Shown here: in pieces, positions 1 through 9,205 of the stretch | Position numbering within the stretch: position 1 is the first letter of the stretch | Layout of the letters: the number at the start of each line of letters is the position of its first letter | Source: Desulfotignum sp. | GTDB taxonomy: Bacteria; Desulfobacterota; Desulfobacteria; Desulfobacterales; Desulfobacteraceae | Direction: 5' to 3' | Length of the DNA: 35,717 bases | Assembly (NCBI GenBank): GCA_018399285.1 | Contig: JAGYOW010000033.1 | Span: forward strand, 1-35,717 | The notes under the pieces: model-generated | The model's database searches: none | Told to the model about the DNA's origin: nothing | The model's input: only the letters and a program-made list of their open reading frames with translations | Position numbers and translations under genes: made by a program

Positions 1-310
1 TTTTCAAGCCGTCCACTTCCTCACGGGCCTCTTTGATCAACGATTCGCGCCGCTCTTTTGCTTCTTTGTCCGCCTGTTTCAACCTGGCATCCCACTCATC
101 CTGCAGCGATTGTGTCTTTTTTTCAAAGCTCTCCCGGGCTTCTTTTGCTTTGGATTCTTGTTCTTTTGCCGTGTCAAAGCGCTCTTTGATATTGTTTTCC
201 CGCTGGTCCATGGCCTGCTTGATCCGGTCAAACAAAAATATCTTCAACAGCACCAGCAGGATCAAAAAATTAACGACCTGGGCCCCCACTGTAAACCAGT
301 CAATCAACAT
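1..310 (-). CDS. atpF: N-type F-ATPase subunit b (AtpF), 3' end outside window
   Basis: Peripheral-stalk b subunit of the membrane ATPase. Reading the minus strand from the ATG at 308-310 gives a protein starting MLIDWFTVGAQVVNFLILLV, one hydrophobic N-terminal membrane anchor, followed by a long charged, heptad-like helix rich in K, E, Q and R (from about residue 30 onward), the standard b-subunit design. The gene follows the c subunit by 10 bases, as expected for atpE-atpF. It has no stop in the window, so only about 103 residues are visible. The call rests on architecture and operon position. Confidence 0.9.
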   Translation of the reverse strand, partial: MLIDWFTVGAQVVNFLILLVLLKIFLFDRIKQAMDQRENNIKERFDTAKEQESKAKEARESFEKKTQSLQDEWDARLKQADKEAKERRESLIKEAREEVDGLK

Positions 311-320
311 GATATCCCTC

Positions 321-596
321 TCAATTGGCTGCTGAAATCACATAATCCCAGAACGGGTTGGCAAACAACAGGATCATGGACACCACAAAACAGTATATGG
401 CGGTTGATTCGATCATTGCCAGTCCCACAAAAAGGGTGCGTGTGATGGTGTTTTTTTCATCCGGCTGCTGGGCGATGGAACTCAAGGCGCTTGCCACAGC
501 CCGGCCTTCACCGATGGCCGGCCCGATGGCCCCCACGGCAATGGTAAGACCGGCTGTGATAACAGATGCCATACCGATAAAACTGATACTGCTCAT
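321..596 (-). CDS. atpE: N-type F-ATPase rotor subunit c (AtpE)
   Basis: Ion-carrying subunit of the membrane rotor ring, 91 residues, two hydrophobic hairpin helices joined by the polar loop around QQPDEK (residues 43-48). The start at 596 is set by an AAGGAG ribosome site just upstream. Helix 1 carries GPAIGEG with Glu30, and helix 2 carries the ion-site Glu63 followed by Ser64-Thr65 (MIEST). The EST triad matches the Na+-ligand pattern of sodium-dependent c subunits, but the position that is Gln in Ilyobacter-type Na+ rotors is Glu here, giving two carboxylates. That pattern is known in N-ATPases, and the coupling ion (Na+ or H+) cannot be settled from sequence. Lies between atpB and atpF. 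Confidence 0.95.
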   Translation of the reverse strand: MSSISFIGMASVITAGLTIAVGAIGPAIGEGRAVASALSSIAQQPDEKNTITRTLFVGLAMIESTAIYCFVVSMILLFANPFWDYVISAAN

Positions 597-609
597 ATCA
601 TAATCTCCT

Positions 610-1338
610 TTACTGGTTGTCGTCTTTTTTTGTGTCTGTTTTTGTATCTGAATGTTCCTGGATCTGGGTGGCGGATGCAATATACACCATGGCCAGAACG
701 GCAAAAATATAGGCCTGAATCAGCCCGGTCAAAAGTCCGAGCAATTGCAAAATCACCGGAAAAACAAAGGGAATGATGGCCAGAAGAATGGCCACAATCT
801 TTGAACCGCTCATGATATTTCCAAAAAGCCTGACGGCCAGGGCCAGGGTCCGGGATAATTCCCCCATGATATTGAAGGGCAGCATGAATACCGTGGGCTG
901 AATATACTGTTTGAGATAACTGCCCAGACCCTTTTTAGCAATGCCGAACAGCGGCACGGAAATAAACACACAGATGGCCAGGGCCGCCGTGGTGGAAAGC
1001 GATGCTGTGGGCGATTCATATCCCGGCACCACGGTGAGCAGGTTGCACGCGGCAATAAAAACAAACAGCGTGCCGATAAACGGCGTATATCTTTTTGCTT
1101 TCTGCCGGCTGATTTCACTGATCTGGTCCTGGATACCGGAAACCAGAATTTCCAGTATGTTCTGCCAGGCACTGATTTTTGGCTCTGTGGACAGCCGTCT
1201 GGTGACAAGCCATGATCCGATTACCAGCAAAACCATTACCACCCAGGTAAATACAATGGTCAGGTTCAAGGTGATAAAATGGTATTGAAAAAACACCACC
1301 TGGTCCGGGCTGATCTGCTTGATATCCATAAAATTCAT
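610..1338 (-). CDS. atpB: N-type F-ATPase subunit a (AtpB)
   Basis: Stator ion channel, 242 residues, polytopic. The hallmark helix ELSRTLALAVRLFGN contains Arg170, the equivalent of the essential channel arginine that faces the rotor carboxylate. C-terminal helices (about 183-223) contain the usual QAYIFAVLAMVYI block. The chosen ATG at 1338 overlaps the atpR stop as ATGA, indicating translational coupling; a longer in-frame reading to 1443 would overlap most of the atpR 3' end and is not needed. The tail after residue 228 is short, hydrophilic and Asp/Lys-rich. Length fits the family. Confidence 0.95.
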   Translation of the reverse strand: MNFMDIKQISPDQVVFFQYHFITLNLTIVFTWVVMVLLVIGSWLVTRRLSTEPKISAWQNILEILVSGIQDQISEISRQKAKRYTPFIGTLFVFIAACNLLTVVPGYESPTASLSTTAALAICVFISVPLFGIAKKGLGSYLKQYIQPTVFMLPFNIMGELSRTLALAVRLFGNIMSGSKIVAILLAIIPFVFPVILQLLGLLTGLIQAYIFAVLAMVYIASATQIQEHSDTKTDTKKDDNQ

Positions 1339-1646
1339 ACAGGTGATCCTTTTGCCCGAAACACAGCTAAAGGCTGCATTTTCACAATAAAAACCTTGCG
1401 CATGATCAATATCCCGCCAAGACAGGCTGTCATGCCCACCCATTCACCATTTGCCGCAAAATAAACCCCTGCCAGGGTAACAAAAGATCGGAAAAGAAAA
1501 CTTGCGACAAAAACAAGGCCGAAAAGTCTTGCGCCGGCAAACCGCTGCAGGGTCAGCCACAGACCGCCAAAGTGAAACCATCCGATCCCCAGGCCGACGG
1601 CCAGACAAAAACCAATTTTTTGCAGATCATACCATGTCATTTGCAT
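1335..1646 (-). CDS. atpR: N-ATPase accessory membrane protein AtpR
   Basis: Small membrane protein of 103 residues with three predicted membrane spans (about 9-31, 42-62 and 66-85). It sits between atpQ and atpB, where N-ATPase operons characteristically carry atpR, a gene absent from ordinary F-ATPase operons. Arg53 lies inside the hydrophobic stretch FLFRSFVTLAGVYF; a buried arginine is typical of AtpR and has been suggested to help rotor assembly. Identification rests on position, size and the three-span profile more than on strong sequence motifs. Starts 1 base after the atpQ stop and overlaps atpB by 4 bases. Confidence 0.88.
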   Translation of the reverse strand: MQMTWYDLQKIGFCLAVGLGIGWFHFGGLWLTLQRFAGARLFGLVFVASFLFRSFVTLAGVYFAANGEWVGMTACLGGILIMRKVFIVKMQPLAVFRAKGSPV

Positions 1647-1647
1647 C

Positions 1648-1933
1648 TTAATCCTTTTTTCTGCTTTCTCTTTTGATCCAGTACCAGGCGTTCCAGCACC
1701 CGATTGCTACGCCGGTCAACAGCAGGGTCAATGTCCAGGAAGGTCTGCCCGGCCAGGTTTTGTCCAGCCACAGTCCCACAAATGTGCCGATCAGGGTGGG
1801 AATGGCCACAGACCAGCCCACCAGCCCGAACATGCCCAGGCCGAACCACACGGGGTGATCCGCATTGCGGGCAGCCAGTTTGCGTGCCTGCTTTGTTTCA
1901 ATGGTTTTTGAAAATTTTTTGTCTTCCGGTATA

Positions 1934-1941
<8 letters not shown>
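1648..1941 (-). CDS. atpQ: N-ATPase accessory membrane protein AtpQ (AtpI-like)
   Basis: A 97-residue protein starting MPDIPEDKKF, with a basic amphipathic N-terminus followed by two membrane helices (about 34-58 and 66-88) separated by a short GLWLDKTWPGRPSW loop. This two-helix AtpI-like layout and its place after atpC identify AtpQ of N-type ATPases. An upstream in-frame start (to 1983) is possible but would lie wholly within atpC; the ATG at 1941 overlaps the atpC stop by 8 bases, as normal in this tightly packed operon. Confidence 0.88.
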
Positions 1942-3683
<1,742 letters not shown>

Positions 3684-3802
3684 ATTGTTCTAGGCTCTGA
3701 TGTTGTATCAAAAGACATCGTTGTTCAGCACCTCTCTATTGCAAATTAGATTCTATCTTTAAAAATCGGACTTGAATCAGGTTTTTCTCCATGGATTCGA
3801 TA

Positions 3803-4012
3803 TCACCTAATATTTGCTTCAATGATTCTGTTTTCATCTTCAGTCTCTTTGTTGGTTACATCCATGATAAACTTCTCCGGATCCGCACTGGAAGGAACCG
3901 GAATCCCGACAAATACGGATGGGATATCTTTCATTTTTACCGTATAGGTATTCCCGATTTGCCGGTTCATGGTGATGAGCTGATGAATTTGCTCTATGAG
4001 TTCTGAGGTCAT
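3803..4012 (-). CDS. small hypothetical protein
   Basis: A 69-residue protein beginning MTSELIEQIHQLITMNRQIG. The start at 4012 is supported by an AAAGGATG ribosome site; the longer reading to 4141 adds a non-conserved-looking hydrophobic leader and is not preferred. The N-terminal 20 residues look amphipathic helical, the middle is beta-prone (YTVKMKDIPSVFVGIPVP), and the C-terminus is acidic. No family recognised. It is separated from both neighbours by about 120 bases and may be a single-gene unit. Confidence 0.6.
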   Translation of the reverse strand: MTSELIEQIHQLITMNRQIGNTYTVKMKDIPSVFVGIPVPSSADPEKFIMDVTNKETEDENRIIEANIR

Positions 4013-4137
4013 GGCACCATCCTTTGTGTTATGTTTGATTGCTATGCTAAAGAAAAACAATATCGTGTACACCCATGGGAAACAATACATGGATTCATGT
4101 AATATGACCCTGTGAAACATGTACACAGCCTGTAATA

Positions 4138-4887
4138 TCACGATGGCGTGATGGCAATTTCCCCGTACAAAGGCAGATGATCCGATACCATGCGGGTTTC
4201 ATAATTCATGGGCACTTTGACATCCTTTACAAAGAAATGGCGGGAAATAAAAGTGTGATCAATCCGCCGGACCGGCAGCCAGGAAGCAAAGGTGGGTCTT
4301 GGGTACCGCCTGTTTTTATACACCTTCTGGATGTCAAAAAGATGCCGGCAAAGGGTTTTGTACACAAACGATCCCGGGCCGGCATTAAAATCACCGCACA
4401 GGATCACGGGCAGCCCGGAACTAAGATCATTGCAGATCCAGCTGCTGCCGGCCAGGGCCGCGGCCTGCAGTTTGCGGTCTTTGGCCCGCAGGCCCAGGTG
4501 GGTATTCAACACCTGTACACGACCCTGTGGTGTTTCCACCTGAGCCATCATCACCCCGCGGTTTTCCAGCGGTTTGGCTGCAAACGCGGCCGGCAGGCAC
4601 CCGCAGTTCAGGTCATGTAGGGGAAACCGGCTCAGGATGGCTAAACCATATCTGCCGCTGGGGCTTTCCTTGAGTGTATAAAAATCAAATGACATGTCAA
4701 GGTGATCAGCAATATAGGCTGCCTGGTTGATATAACCGGACCGCCTATGACCGACATCCACTTCCTGGAGTGCAATAATATCCGCATGGAACCCTGCAAT
4801 CAGTCTTGCCGTTCTGGCAGGATTGTATCTGCGGTCCATGTTCCGGCAGGAATGAATATTATAACTGAGAATTTTCAGGGTGTTCAT
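4138..4887 (-). CDS. endonuclease/exonuclease/phosphatase family protein
   Basis: Metal-dependent phosphoesterase of the EEP (DNase I-like) fold. All the family motifs are visible in order: SYNIHSC, LQEVDVG with the metal-binding Glu, NTHLGL with a conserved His, CGDFNAGPGS with Asp and Asn, RIDHTFIS, and the terminal SDHLPLYGEI with the Asp-His pair. Length (249-252 residues) is a single catalytic domain without signal peptide. Substrate cannot be inferred; such proteins act on nucleic acids, phosphoinositides or sphingomyelin-type lipids. Two nearby ATGs (4887 and 4896) are possible. It overlaps the 3' end of the upstream phosphodiesterase by about 30 bases, so the two are probably cotranscribed. 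Confidence 0.85.
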   Translation of the reverse strand: MNTLKILSYNIHSCRNMDRRYNPARTARLIAGFHADIIALQEVDVGHRRSGYINQAAYIADHLDMSFDFYTLKESPSGRYGLAILSRFPLHDLNCGCLPAAFAAKPLENRGVMMAQVETPQGRVQVLNTHLGLRAKDRKLQAAALAGSSWICNDLSSGLPVILCGDFNAGPGSFVYKTLCRHLFDIQKVYKNRRYPRPTFASWLPVRRIDHTFISRHFFVKDVKVPMNYETRMVSDHLPLYGEIAITPS

Positions 4888-6185
4888 GGGATACATATCC
4901 GTTTCGATAGTCTTGTATCAGGTGTCTGAGATCCCGGGCGCGCAGATATGTTTTTTTTGTATTCAGATATTGGGGAAGCACGACCATACCCCGCGTTTCT
5001 TCCCAGCCGGGACCTCCGTGGGCACCGCTTTCAATATTGAATGACAAAGGCGTATCCGTGGGATCCCATCCGGAAATAACGATGTTACCGGCATCCGCAT
5101 GTCGGCAGACCCGTGCCAGATCTTCGGCAGCCTGGGCACCAAATGGATGATCCTTTCCCAAAACCATAAAAAACTGCTGTTCCAGATCAAAGGTCCCGTG
5201 CTGGTTCATGGCAACAATGGAATGGTCGTCCCTGTAGAGTACCAGAGGGATATGAACCGACCGAATCAATGTTTGGGCAAACCTGCTGATAAAATCACGG
5301 GTGGGAGTGCCCGGCAAATAAACATGACCCAGCGGACCCATGGTGGTAATCTCTATTTTATCCCCGGATACCGGGCCGCTGTCCTTTTGCAGGTTTTCAG
5401 AAAACCGCCGGTTCATTATTAATGCCCGGGCCTTTTTATAGAACCCGTCCAGGACGTTGTCATAAGAGCCAGGGTGCACATGCTTTTCATCCGGATTCAG
5501 GTCATAGAAAGCGTTGCGTATGGCCTCTTTCACCGGAATCCCATACCGGCTGCCGTACCAGGTGACCGTTTCCTGCCCGTGATCGGAATAGATGATGGTC
5601 TTGTATTTTCGACAGTCGGATTGATCGGCTGCTTTGCAGATATCCTTGATGGAATCATCAATGCCCTTGAGGCTCCAGTGGGCGAACATGGATCCCGGAT
5701 TCCTGCGGTGGGCCTGTTCATCATAGCCCAGAAAACTGGCACACACAATGGGAACGCCGCTGCCCACAGCCAGCTTGGTCCGGAACGAGACCAGTTCTCT
5801 GAGTATGACACAGATTAAAATGCGGGCGGGGATAAAAACTGACGTGCCGCTGTTGTTCGCTGCGGGATATGAACTCAAATGCCGGCACACAGGATTTGAC
5901 CCCGTAAAAAAGCTCGCCCTGAAAAGCCGGGGTGGTGGAAGGCATACCCGAATACATGGGTTTACAGCCCCACCGGCCGTTACGTATCTGCTTTTCAAGA
6001 AAGGGCAGCCGGCCGGCTTGCAGGGCTTTTTGAAACTGGGTCATGGAAAGTCCGTCTATCTGAATCAGAACCAGGCCCGGAACATCTTCGGCCGTATCCG
6101 ATTGCGGCAGGCCCAGCAGCCGCATTGACCATTTGTTCCGGGAAGCAATTTTGCGAAACCATTGTACGATTCTCATAAGAGGCAT
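4859..6185 (-). pseudogene. type I phosphodiesterase/alkaline phosphatase-like protein, frameshifted and internally deleted
   Basis: The N-terminal frame (from ATG 6185) shows VLIQIDGLSMTQFQKALQAG, the Asp-containing metal site of nucleotide pyrophosphatase/phosphodiesterases, then STTPAFQGELFYGV with the likely catalytic Thr. The C-terminal frame carries FIPARILICVILRELV, SFLGYDEQAHRRNPGS, FAHWSLKGIDDSI and YSDHGQETV, the second metal-binding half of the alkaline phosphatase fold. The two halves are in different frames, with the change between about 5840 and 5875. From what I recall of this family, roughly 100 residues normally separate the FYGVK and PARI segments; here about 20 do, so there seems to be an internal deletion as well as a frameshift. 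Likely non-functional as written, unless the assembly dropped sequence there. Confidence 0.75.
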
Positions 6186-6295
6186 TATACCCTGTCATCT
6201 GCAATAGAAAATGCATGGTTTTATGCATATGGATATCAATCATCATGTATTTTCATCCTGTTTCCCGACAGTATACATGCCTTGTCTTTTTCAAA

Positions 6296-6319
6296 TGGGT
6301 AAAACCCCCCATTTACCCA
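6296..6319. promoter_or_regulatory. inverted repeat, candidate operator in leader of the sulfur operon
   Basis: Perfect 8-base arms TGGGTAAA (6296-6303) and TTTACCCA (6312-6319) flank an 8-base C-rich spacer. It lies 58 bases before the rhodanese start codon and 110 bases before the divergent phosphodiesterase start, in the position expected of a repressor/activator site or an RNA hairpin. No T-run follows on either strand, so a terminator is unlikely. Assigning a regulator is not possible from the sequence. Confidence 0.45.
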
Positions 6320-6377
6320 ACCAGCACCTGCCGCGTAAAGTAAGTACAAATACACATACAGACGGAGGAAATCTTCC

Positions 6378-7472
6378 ATGAAAAAAAACAACAGTTTAAG
6401 GTATGTGACCCTGGCGCTGGTTCTGTTTCTGGGCCTTTTGTGGTCATTGGTTTCAGCCTCCCAGCAGGAAAACAGCTATCCCAACGCCCCCTTTGTGGCA
6501 TATCCCCATTGGCTCAAGGCCCATATAGATGATACCGATCTGGTCATCGCGGATGTCAGAACGGATGATCATTTTGACGGGGCATTGATCCCCGGTGCCA
6601 TCCGGCTTCCCTGGTCCATGTTCCAGCATAATGATATCGGGGATGATGTGGCATCGACGTTCATCGGTATTGCCCGGGCACAGGAGATACTTGGCCGTCA
6701 CGGCATTACACCGAAAGATACCATTGTTCTTTACGATTCCGTGGAACGGGACGGCGGCGCCACGGCATCCTATGTTTTCTGGGTTCTGGATATCCTGGGG
6801 CATGAAAACAAAAAGATTCTTGTGCAAGGCATTGATGGGTGGAAAGATGCCGGGTATGACCTTGTAACCACGCCGGGTGAAACCAAGCCGCTGCTTTATC
6901 AGGCGCCTGCAGAAAACATACAAAAGCACCAGCTGATTACCGGTGATTTTGTGTATAACCAGCTCGGCGATTTCTGTTACCAGATCATCGATGTGCGCTC
7001 ACAAGCGGAATATATCGGTGAAAAGGGCACCAAAGGTCTTGACGGAACTCCTTTGAAACTCGGGCATATCCCGACGGCTGTCAACATCAACTATCAGGAT
7101 GCTTGGACCGATCTGGACACAAAGGGGATCAAACCCTATGCACAGCTCCAGACCCTTTACGCCGGCCTGGATGCATCCAGGGCCGTGATTGTTTACTGCA
7201 ATTCAGGAAGACGCAGTTCCTTTTCCTATTTTATACTCCGGTTGATGGGATTTGACCGGGTGTACACCTATGAACCGTCCTGGAAAGAGTGGGGGAATCC
7301 CGATAAATTTTTCCCCGTGGAAACCAGGGAAAACACATTGACAGGCAGCATGCTGCCCACCCCTTCAACAGCAACCCGGACCGTCTCAACCCGGAAATCT
7401 GACACAAAAACGTCACAAGACAGATCCGGTTCAGGCAAACCTGCAGGCGGCTATATGTCATGCGGAGGTTGA
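6378..7472 (+). CDS. exported tandem-rhodanese sulfurtransferase with Cys-Gly-Gly tail
   Basis: Extracytoplasmic sulfurtransferase, 364 residues, start fixed by GGAGGA at 6364-6369. Residues 1-29 form a signal peptide or membrane anchor (KK, then a hydrophobic run ending near SASQQ). Two rhodanese domains follow. Domain 1 (about 36-165) has the DVRTDDHFDGALIPGA motif but Asp120 where the catalytic Cys is expected, so it is the inactive structural domain. Domain 2 (about 187-312) has DVRSQAEYIG and the active loop CNSGRRSS with Cys274. A Ser/Thr/Lys-rich low-complexity tail (320-358) ends in GGYMSCGG, placing a second Cys at 362. It would bind or transfer sulfane sulfur (thiosulfate, polysulfide) outside the cytoplasm. 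The next gene starts 2 bases after the stop, so it probably feeds the YeeE-type transporter. Confidence 0.9.
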   Translation: MKKNNSLRYVTLALVLFLGLLWSLVSASQQENSYPNAPFVAYPHWLKAHIDDTDLVIADVRTDDHFDGALIPGAIRLPWSMFQHNDIGDDVASTFIGIARAQEILGRHGITPKDTIVLYDSVERDGGATASYVFWVLDILGHENKKILVQGIDGWKDAGYDLVTTPGETKPLLYQAPAENIQKHQLITGDFVYNQLGDFCYQIIDVRSQAEYIGEKGTKGLDGTPLKLGHIPTAVNINYQDAWTDLDTKGIKPYAQLQTLYAGLDASRAVIVYCNSGRRSSFSYFILRLMGFDRVYTYEPSWKEWGNPDKFFPVETRENTLTGSMLPTPSTATRTVSTRKSDTKTSQDRSGSGKPAGGYMSCGG

Positions 7473-7474
7473 TC

Positions 7475-8002
7475 ATGGATAAAAAAAATAACTCCCCTCT
7501 TTACTGGCCGTGGCTTCCGGCTGCATTTGCTCTGGCAGGCATCATTGTATTTATTTTTGCGACATTCGGGCCACCGGCCTCCTCCAGCGGTTTTGTCAGC
7601 TTAATCAAAGGGGCTGTCCAGACGGTTGCACCTGAATATGTTGAAAACAACCCTCATTACGCCACAATGCCGGATACAGGTTCCTGGCTCTTTGCCTTTG
7701 TTCTGGGCATGGCCATCGGCGGTTTTGCTGCCGGCCGCACCGGCAGCATACCGGTAAGAGATATCCCTGAAATATGGGAAAAACGGTTCGGGACCAGCCG
7801 GATCAAACGATTTGCCGCCACTTTTGCCGGTGGATTTATCATACTTTTTGCCTCCAGACTGGCAGGCGGCTGTACCCTGGGGCTGTTTATCTCCGGATCC
7901 ACACAGCTGGCTGTCAGCGGGTTGTATTTCGGGGTGCTTATCTTTGCCGTTGCCATGGTCACGGCCCGCCTTGTCTACGGCAACACAGGAAAGGAGGAAT
8001 AA
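7475..8002 (+). CDS. YeeE/YedE family sulfur-compound transporter, first half-size subunit
   Basis: Integral membrane protein of 175 residues with about four to five membrane spans. The signature loop SRLAGGCTLGLFISG places a conserved Cys133 in a membrane segment, as in YeeE/YedE (TsuA-like) carriers that pass thiosulfate or related sulfur species through a chain of cysteines. Full-length TsuA is about twice this size; here the function is split over two adjacent genes, an arrangement known in many bacteria (PmpA/PmpB-type). Start chosen at the ATG at 7475 after GGAGG, instead of an in-frame ATG overlapping the rhodanese gene. The stop overlaps the next start (TAATG). Confidence 0.88.
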   Translation: MDKKNNSPLYWPWLPAAFALAGIIVFIFATFGPPASSSGFVSLIKGAVQTVAPEYVENNPHYATMPDTGSWLFAFVLGMAIGGFAAGRTGSIPVRDIPEIWEKRFGTSRIKRFAATFAGGFIILFASRLAGGCTLGLFISGSTQLAVSGLYFGVLIFAVAMVTARLVYGNTGKEE

Positions 8003-8553
8003 TGGGTTCAGAAATATGGCTGGGGTTATTGTCCGGCATTGCCTTTGGATTTGTGATCCAGCGCGTCGGCGCAAGCAATGCAGATAAAATGGCCAGAGCC
8101 CATCTGATGATGGAAAGTGATATCCCCAAATTCATGCTCATGGCGGTGATTCTCTCAGCCGTTGGGCTTTTGGGACTTGAAGCCGCGGGAGTGGCCAATA
8201 CCCGGGTGCTGCCCACCAGTCTGGTGGCCACGGGTGCGGCAGGTATTTTGTTCGGTATCGGCTGGGGATTTTGCGGGTACTGCCCCGGAACCACCTGGGC
8301 TGCCGTAGGAGAGGGACGCATGGATGCTGTGTTTGCCCTTATCGGCGGACTGGCCGGTGCCGCGGTTTTTGCCCATTTGCACGAATTTTTCATCCCATTG
8401 CTGTATGATCCCTTCAATGTGGGCCAGATCACCCTTGCGGACTGGACAGGCAGCCGGCCTGCCGCGGTTGTTCTGCTGGTTTTTATATTCGGATTGTGCA
8501 TCGGTGCCATCCATTTTTTATGGAAGGGAAAAAATGGCGGCCAGACACCCTAA
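8002..8553 (+). CDS. YeeE/YedE family sulfur-compound transporter, second half-size subunit
   Basis: Partner of the preceding gene: 183 residues, about five membrane spans, with the signature GWGFCGYCPGTTWAAVGEG containing Cys91 and Cys94. The FCGYCPGT motif is the second Cys-bearing inverted-repeat half of the TsuA/YeeE fold. Ribosome site AAGGAGG lies inside the end of the upstream gene and the start overlaps its stop by one base, so the two subunits should be made in equal amounts. The complex probably imports a sulfur compound handled by the upstream rhodanese; the exact substrate (thiosulfate, sulfide, polysulfide) is inferred. Confidence 0.88.
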   Translation: MGSEIWLGLLSGIAFGFVIQRVGASNADKMARAHLMMESDIPKFMLMAVILSAVGLLGLEAAGVANTRVLPTSLVATGAAGILFGIGWGFCGYCPGTTWAAVGEGRMDAVFALIGGLAGAAVFAHLHEFFIPLLYDPFNVGQITLADWTGSRPAAVVLLVFIFGLCIGAIHFLWKGKNGGQTP

Positions 8554-9154
8554 TATAAATACGATATCTGTTGTCTTTCCGGTATTCCTTGTTTTAGTGA
8601 GCATCTTTTGTTCCGGATGTCCCGGGCCGAAAAAAGAAAAGGGAACAAGCCTGAAAATACCCAGAGGGTATGTGGATCGGCTTGAGATCCAGCTAAAGGA
8701 CCGGGTGCTGGGATTCGGTCCCTTTGTGGGATACTATTTTAAGCCGGAAAATCCAGAGGACCTGACCCGGCTTTCTTTTGTCTGTTTTAATGAAGACCAG
8801 TTTTACACTCGTGACCTGCCGGAAAACACCCTGTTGTTTGAAGGGGATGCCGTGTTGACACAGCTGACAGACACAGGCTTTGACGTGCCGACTCAGAACC
8901 GGATCAACCCGGTGTTTTTTGAAGAAGCCCCCCGAAAATGGGTGAATGACCGCCCCCGGCCCCGGGATGAATACCTTCATTTTCATTCCTGTTATGATCG
9001 AGTGGGTCCGGTACTTGCAGGATATTGGATCCGACATCAAGGCAAAGCTTCTTTTACCTATGACATGGGCGGACGTATGGGTCCGGACAGTCCCCTTTAC
9101 CACGAGGTCCGCCCCGGTATTGACAAGCAGTTTGCAAAAATCATGGGAATTTGA
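8534..9154 (+). CDS. putative lipoprotein of unknown function
   Basis: A 206-residue exported protein whose start overlaps the transporter gene by 20 bases (ATG at 8534 after GGAAGGG). The N-terminus has a positively charged start, a hydrophobic run (ISVVFPVFLVLVSIF) and then CSGC at 26-29; Cys29 after Ser-Gly is the likely lipidated residue, with an unusual Cys at the -3 position. The mature part is aromatic- and charged-residue rich, with no recognised domain, and ends ...DKQFAKIMGI. Overlap with the operon suggests a role in sulfur-compound capture or in anchoring the rhodanese, but this is only contextual. Confidence 0.72.
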   Translation: MAARHPNINTISVVFPVFLVLVSIFCSGCPGPKKEKGTSLKIPRGYVDRLEIQLKDRVLGFGPFVGYYFKPENPEDLTRLSFVCFNEDQFYTRDLPENTLLFEGDAVLTQLTDTGFDVPTQNRINPVFFEEAPRKWVNDRPRPRDEYLHFHSCYDRVGPVLAGYWIRHQGKASFTYDMGGRMGPDSPLYHEVRPGIDKQFAKIMGI

Positions 9155-9205
9155 TGCAGGCCCGGGACACGATGAAACAGTAAACTAACCCCAAAGGCTT
9201 ATACC

